64,000 nt of DNA from Reticulitermes speratus (taxonomy: Eukaryota > Arthropoda > Insecta > Blattodea > Rhinotermitidae), in NCBI GenBank assembly GCA_021186555.1, contig JAJKFL010000005.1:1533001-1597000 (forward strand). Direction: 5' to 3'. The position numbers and the translations under genes are program-made. How positions within the stretch are numbered: position 1 is the stretch's first letter; each line of letters starts with the position of its first letter. A model generated the notes under the pieces. The model ran no database searches, was not told the DNA's origin, and saw only the letters and a list, made by a program, of their open reading frames with translations. Shown here piece by piece: positions 61,205-64,000 of the stretch.

Positions 61205-61822
61205 TTTGAAAGGGTGGAATAGTTCAAATATCTGGGAACAACCCTAACAAATCGAAATTCCATTCAAGAAGAAATTAAGAGCAGATTGAAGTCACGTAAT
61301 GCTTGTTATCATTCGGTGCAGATCTTGTGTCTTACAGTTTGCTGTGCAAAAATACAAAGATTAAGATATACAGAACTATAATTTGTTGTTGTTTTGTATG
61401 GGTGTGAAACTTGGTCTGTCACACTGAGGGAGGAACATAGGCTGAGGGTGTTCGAGAATAGGGTGCTGAGGAGGATATTTGGATCTAAGAGGGACGAGGT
61501 AACAGGGGAGTGGAGAAGACTACATAACGAGGAACTTAATGATCTGTACTCATCACCAAATATTATTTGGGTGATCAAATCAAGAATGAGGTGGGCGGGG
61601 TATATAGCACGTATGGGTGAGGGGAGAGGTGCATACAGGATTTTGGTGGGGAGACCTGAGGGAAGGAGACCACTTGGAAGACCCAGGCACAGATGGGAGA
61701 ATAATATTAAAATGGATCTTCAAGAAGTGGGATGGGGGGGCATGGACTGGATTGATATGGCTCAGGATAGGGACAGGTGGCGGGCTCTTGTGATTGCGGT
61801 AATGAACCTTTGGGTTCCATAA
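61205..61822 (+). pseudogene. Non-LTR retrotransposon reverse transcriptase, C-terminal part
   Basis: The first part (61215-61390) encodes FKYLGTTLTNRNSIQEEIKS and RLKSRNACYHSVQ with frame breaks. From 61394 an open stretch encodes YGCETWSVTLREEHRLRVFE, NRVLRRIFGSKRDEVTGEWR, LHNEELNDLYSSPNIIW and finally [18 protein letters not shown], stop. YGCETW, R-R-I-F-G and the P-L-G-R-P-R-x-R-W-E-x-N-I-x-x-D-L motif are standard for LINE polyprotein ends. The catalytic FADD region is absent. Best-preserved LINE piece in the window; a 5'-truncated insertion. Confidence 0.85.
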
Positions 61823-62830
61823 AACGCGGGGAATTTCTTGACTAGCTGACGACCTGTTAGCTTCTCAAGAAGGACTGTGCTACATGGAGTTAGTTAGTTA
61901 GTTAGATAACTTTATTCAGGGAAGTAACAGAAGCAATGAAAATATTCCGCACCAAGACATTATTCATGAAGAAACTGCCATTATTTCAAGCCAAGAGCTC
62001 TGTCATATGTTAAGAAATGCAGAAGGTGCAAGGCCTGTATAGAAGCTGGTAGTGAACACCGAGACGTTTCTATGGTGTAAGGTAAGTTGAACGGCAAGGG
62101 AAATATGGACTGTGAACACCCAGCAGATGCAGGCTCAGTATGCAAGAGGCTGCCCGCGAAAGATGCCGTACTAAAACGTGAGACTAAAGATACGCTCAGT
62201 ATGTGTATCATCGTGAGTGATTTACCACAGTGAAAATTATGTTAGCATTAACATACTCGTATGTTGCTGCAAAAACCAGTTCACATACAGTGTAAAATTT
62301 CACTAATAGTAAGTGAAGACCAGTTAATATTTATTATGCAGTAAAACTGTACAAAAATGTGCAACCTTGCAGTTCATCAAGTGTTCTCAGTATTGACTGG
62401 CAGACTTCCTCTTTGACCCATTCCCACAAAAAGTAAGCACATGGAGTAAGATGGGGACTTTGCAAAGACCATACTGTTTGTCATCAATGCCCAATCCACC
62501 AACCAGAAAAACAGTCGTCAACCACGTTCAGAAAGTAGACACACAACGCTAAAGCTCCTACACGATCATTTTATGACGAACTGCACGTTACGTACGTACT
62601 TTACAATCAAACCTACACAAAAACTAGTGGATCATGATGACTGCCCATTATTTACGAAGTTCACAAGAACTACAAACAGTTCAGTCATCAATCACGTTAA
62701 GGTTTAAATGCTCAGTTGCCATTTCATGGTGCCAATGTGTTGATATGGCTGTGTATGTAGAAAAGCATTTTATTAAGCTACATAATTCAACCATTTAAGC
62801 ACAGGAAAGTCCACATCTAATAATACACTG
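61823..62830. other. Intergenic; LINE 3' UTR at the left, otherwise nothing recognised
   Basis: 61823-61910 (AAAACGCGGGGAATTTCTTG, CTGACGACCTGTTAGCTTCT, (GTTA)n) is the 3' UTR of the preceding LINE. The rest shows no feature. Confidence 0.5.
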
Positions 62831-62833
62831 TCC

Positions 62834-62968
62834 TTATTTTATCTGACAACTATCATTTGTCACTTCCTGCTGCCCACCACAAGTGATGACAGTCAGCCCA
62901 GTGGGCAACATTAATGCAATGAATGAGCTAAGAAGAAATGGCAACCAACAGTTGTCAGATAAAATAAT
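62834..62968. mobile_element. Short palindromic MITE (TTTTATCTGA type)
   Basis: TTATTTTATCTGACAACTAT, CATTTGTCACTTCCTGCTG and, at the right, GAAATGGCAACCAACAGTTG, TCAGATAAAATAA. Best copy of the three in the window. A family A SINE inserted into its right edge. Confidence 0.7.
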
Positions 62969-63378
62969 AATATAATAATAACCATGGCTCGACAGCCCTA
63001 TATGGGCTTGGGCCTCCTCTTTCCGAGGTTACGTGGTCTTTGTGCATTTGCAGCAGTGAGGGACCGGCTGACTGGCCAAGCTTTTGAACTCGATCCTGAT
63101 GTGACTGCCAGAGCCATCTGGCAGTCAGTCAGGAGACTTGGGTGAGAAATGGCCTCTTGATTTAGCTTACAAGCACTACTAGTTCTATTCATGCTGTAAG
63201 GTTCTTTTACATGCCGTAAATCTACGACATGGGACCGACGGCTTTACTTCCCCTCCGAAGGAAGTGGTGCTCCGGATTTTTATCACCCTTAAAAATCCAT
63301 CGACCTCGGTCGGGATCGAACCCGCGAACCTTGGGTCCAGTGGCGAGCACGCTAACCACTAGTCCACCGGGGTCGACC
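62967..63378 (-). mobile_element. tRNA-derived SINE, family A, with TSD
   Basis: Minus strand starts GTCGACCCCGGTGGACTAGT, B box GCGGGTTCGATCCCGACC; the 3' part is more diverged than in the other copies. ATT-type tail at 62967-62981. TGTCAGATAAAATA flanks both ends (62953-62966, 63379-63392) and is itself the end of the MITE it hit. Confidence 0.92.
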
Positions 63379-63392
63379 TGTCAGATAAAATA

Positions 63393-64000
63393 CTGAACCT
63401 ATAAAACAAGCACTATAATTCATTTTCTGACATTTATTGTTAAAAGGAAACACGAGATAATGAACATTAATACAACAAATGAACATTAATACAACAAAAA
63501 ACACCTCAAGTACTTCAAACACATAAATTTCAGATACAGACTACATAAGCAGATACTTAATAAAAACCTACCAGTTTTGCTAAATTCCAAGAATGAACAG
63601 TCCAAGACAAGAATGAAAAATTATACACATGTAAGTCAATACATGTTATTATTGTACTTTTTAGTATTGAAAGATAATATTAGGAACAAAGTCCTATAAT
63701 ATCACTGCTTAGGGCACATTTCTGAGTAATAATATAGATTCCTCTTACCAAATTATTTATAGATAAAAATTCTCATTTTGATCTGCAGTATAAGATTGGA
63801 ATATTATATGTGATTTATATTTTCCTTATAGTTAAGTTATATAAAAATACATTCACAGTAAGAACCCTGTTAACACTGACCACCTATTCAACCTATAAGT
63901 GTCTTTGGCTTTTGTCACCTCATTTCAAAAATATTTTGACCTATCATGTGTAAGAGTTACACAGTTCCAGGAACATTAAAAAGAAGCCTACTACAACAAA
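63393..64000. other. AT-rich intergenic, nothing recognised
   Basis: No ORF, repeat or RNA gene that I can support up to the window edge. Confidence 0.4.

Overview
The window is animal nuclear DNA, almost certainly an insect genome rich in repeats. It has kilobase introns with GT..AG junctions, tRNA-derived SINEs, Tc1/mariner, pogo, hAT and piggyBac-like elements, decayed non-LTR retrotransposons and many minisatellites. A cockroach or termite (Blattodea) is my best guess from the look of the SINEs and LINE tails; this is inference from memory, not something the sequence proves. No bacterial-type gene, CRISPR array or virus was seen.

Only one host gene is supported: a collagen prolyl 4-hydroxylase alpha subunit (P4HA) on the + strand. 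It has ten coding exons between 35025 and 56690. All splice junctions fit in phase, and the predicted protein has about 542 residues. It carries a signal peptide, the N-terminal dimerisation region, the peptide-substrate (TPR) domain and a 2-oxoglutarate/Fe(II) dioxygenase domain with the His-x-Asp...His...Lys set at the family's usual spacing. Exon 5 as written has one in-frame stop and looks damaged by several single-base losses.

Layout: 1-35000 is a gene-free repeat landscape. It holds a 114-bp satellite inside piggyBac-like ends (1-795, 11333-12478, 23965-24340, 29450-31360) and minisatellites of 46 bp (2826-4752), 91 bp (5460-8770), 41 bp (9037-9815), 49/57 bp (15971-16800), 15 bp (18258-19360), 114 bp plus a 22-bp subrepeat (19735-23050), 28 bp (26690-28455) and 41 bp (32530-34400). 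SINEs, a palindromic mariner (13100-13878) and nested MITEs lie between them. 35000-56700 is P4HA, whose introns hold SINEs, MITEs, a 92-copy 29-bp array and 73-bp and 66-bp arrays. 56700-64000 is intergenic, with a 29-bp array, a non-LTR reverse-transcriptase fragment, another SINE and a cluster of palindromic elements. Tandem arrays together take up about 24 kb, some 38% of the window.

The most interesting signal is a family of small palindromic elements. Several contain a hammerhead-ribozyme-like fold (CTGANGA, stem II, GAAA, 3-bp stem III, then TA or TC and stem I), share a terminal GTGCATNTAGTTGGT-like motif, and in four cases are flanked by 12-22 bp target duplications. I read them as non-autonomous Penelope-like or retrozyme-like elements. 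A second theme is that several minisatellites are visibly expansions of internal pieces of transposable elements.
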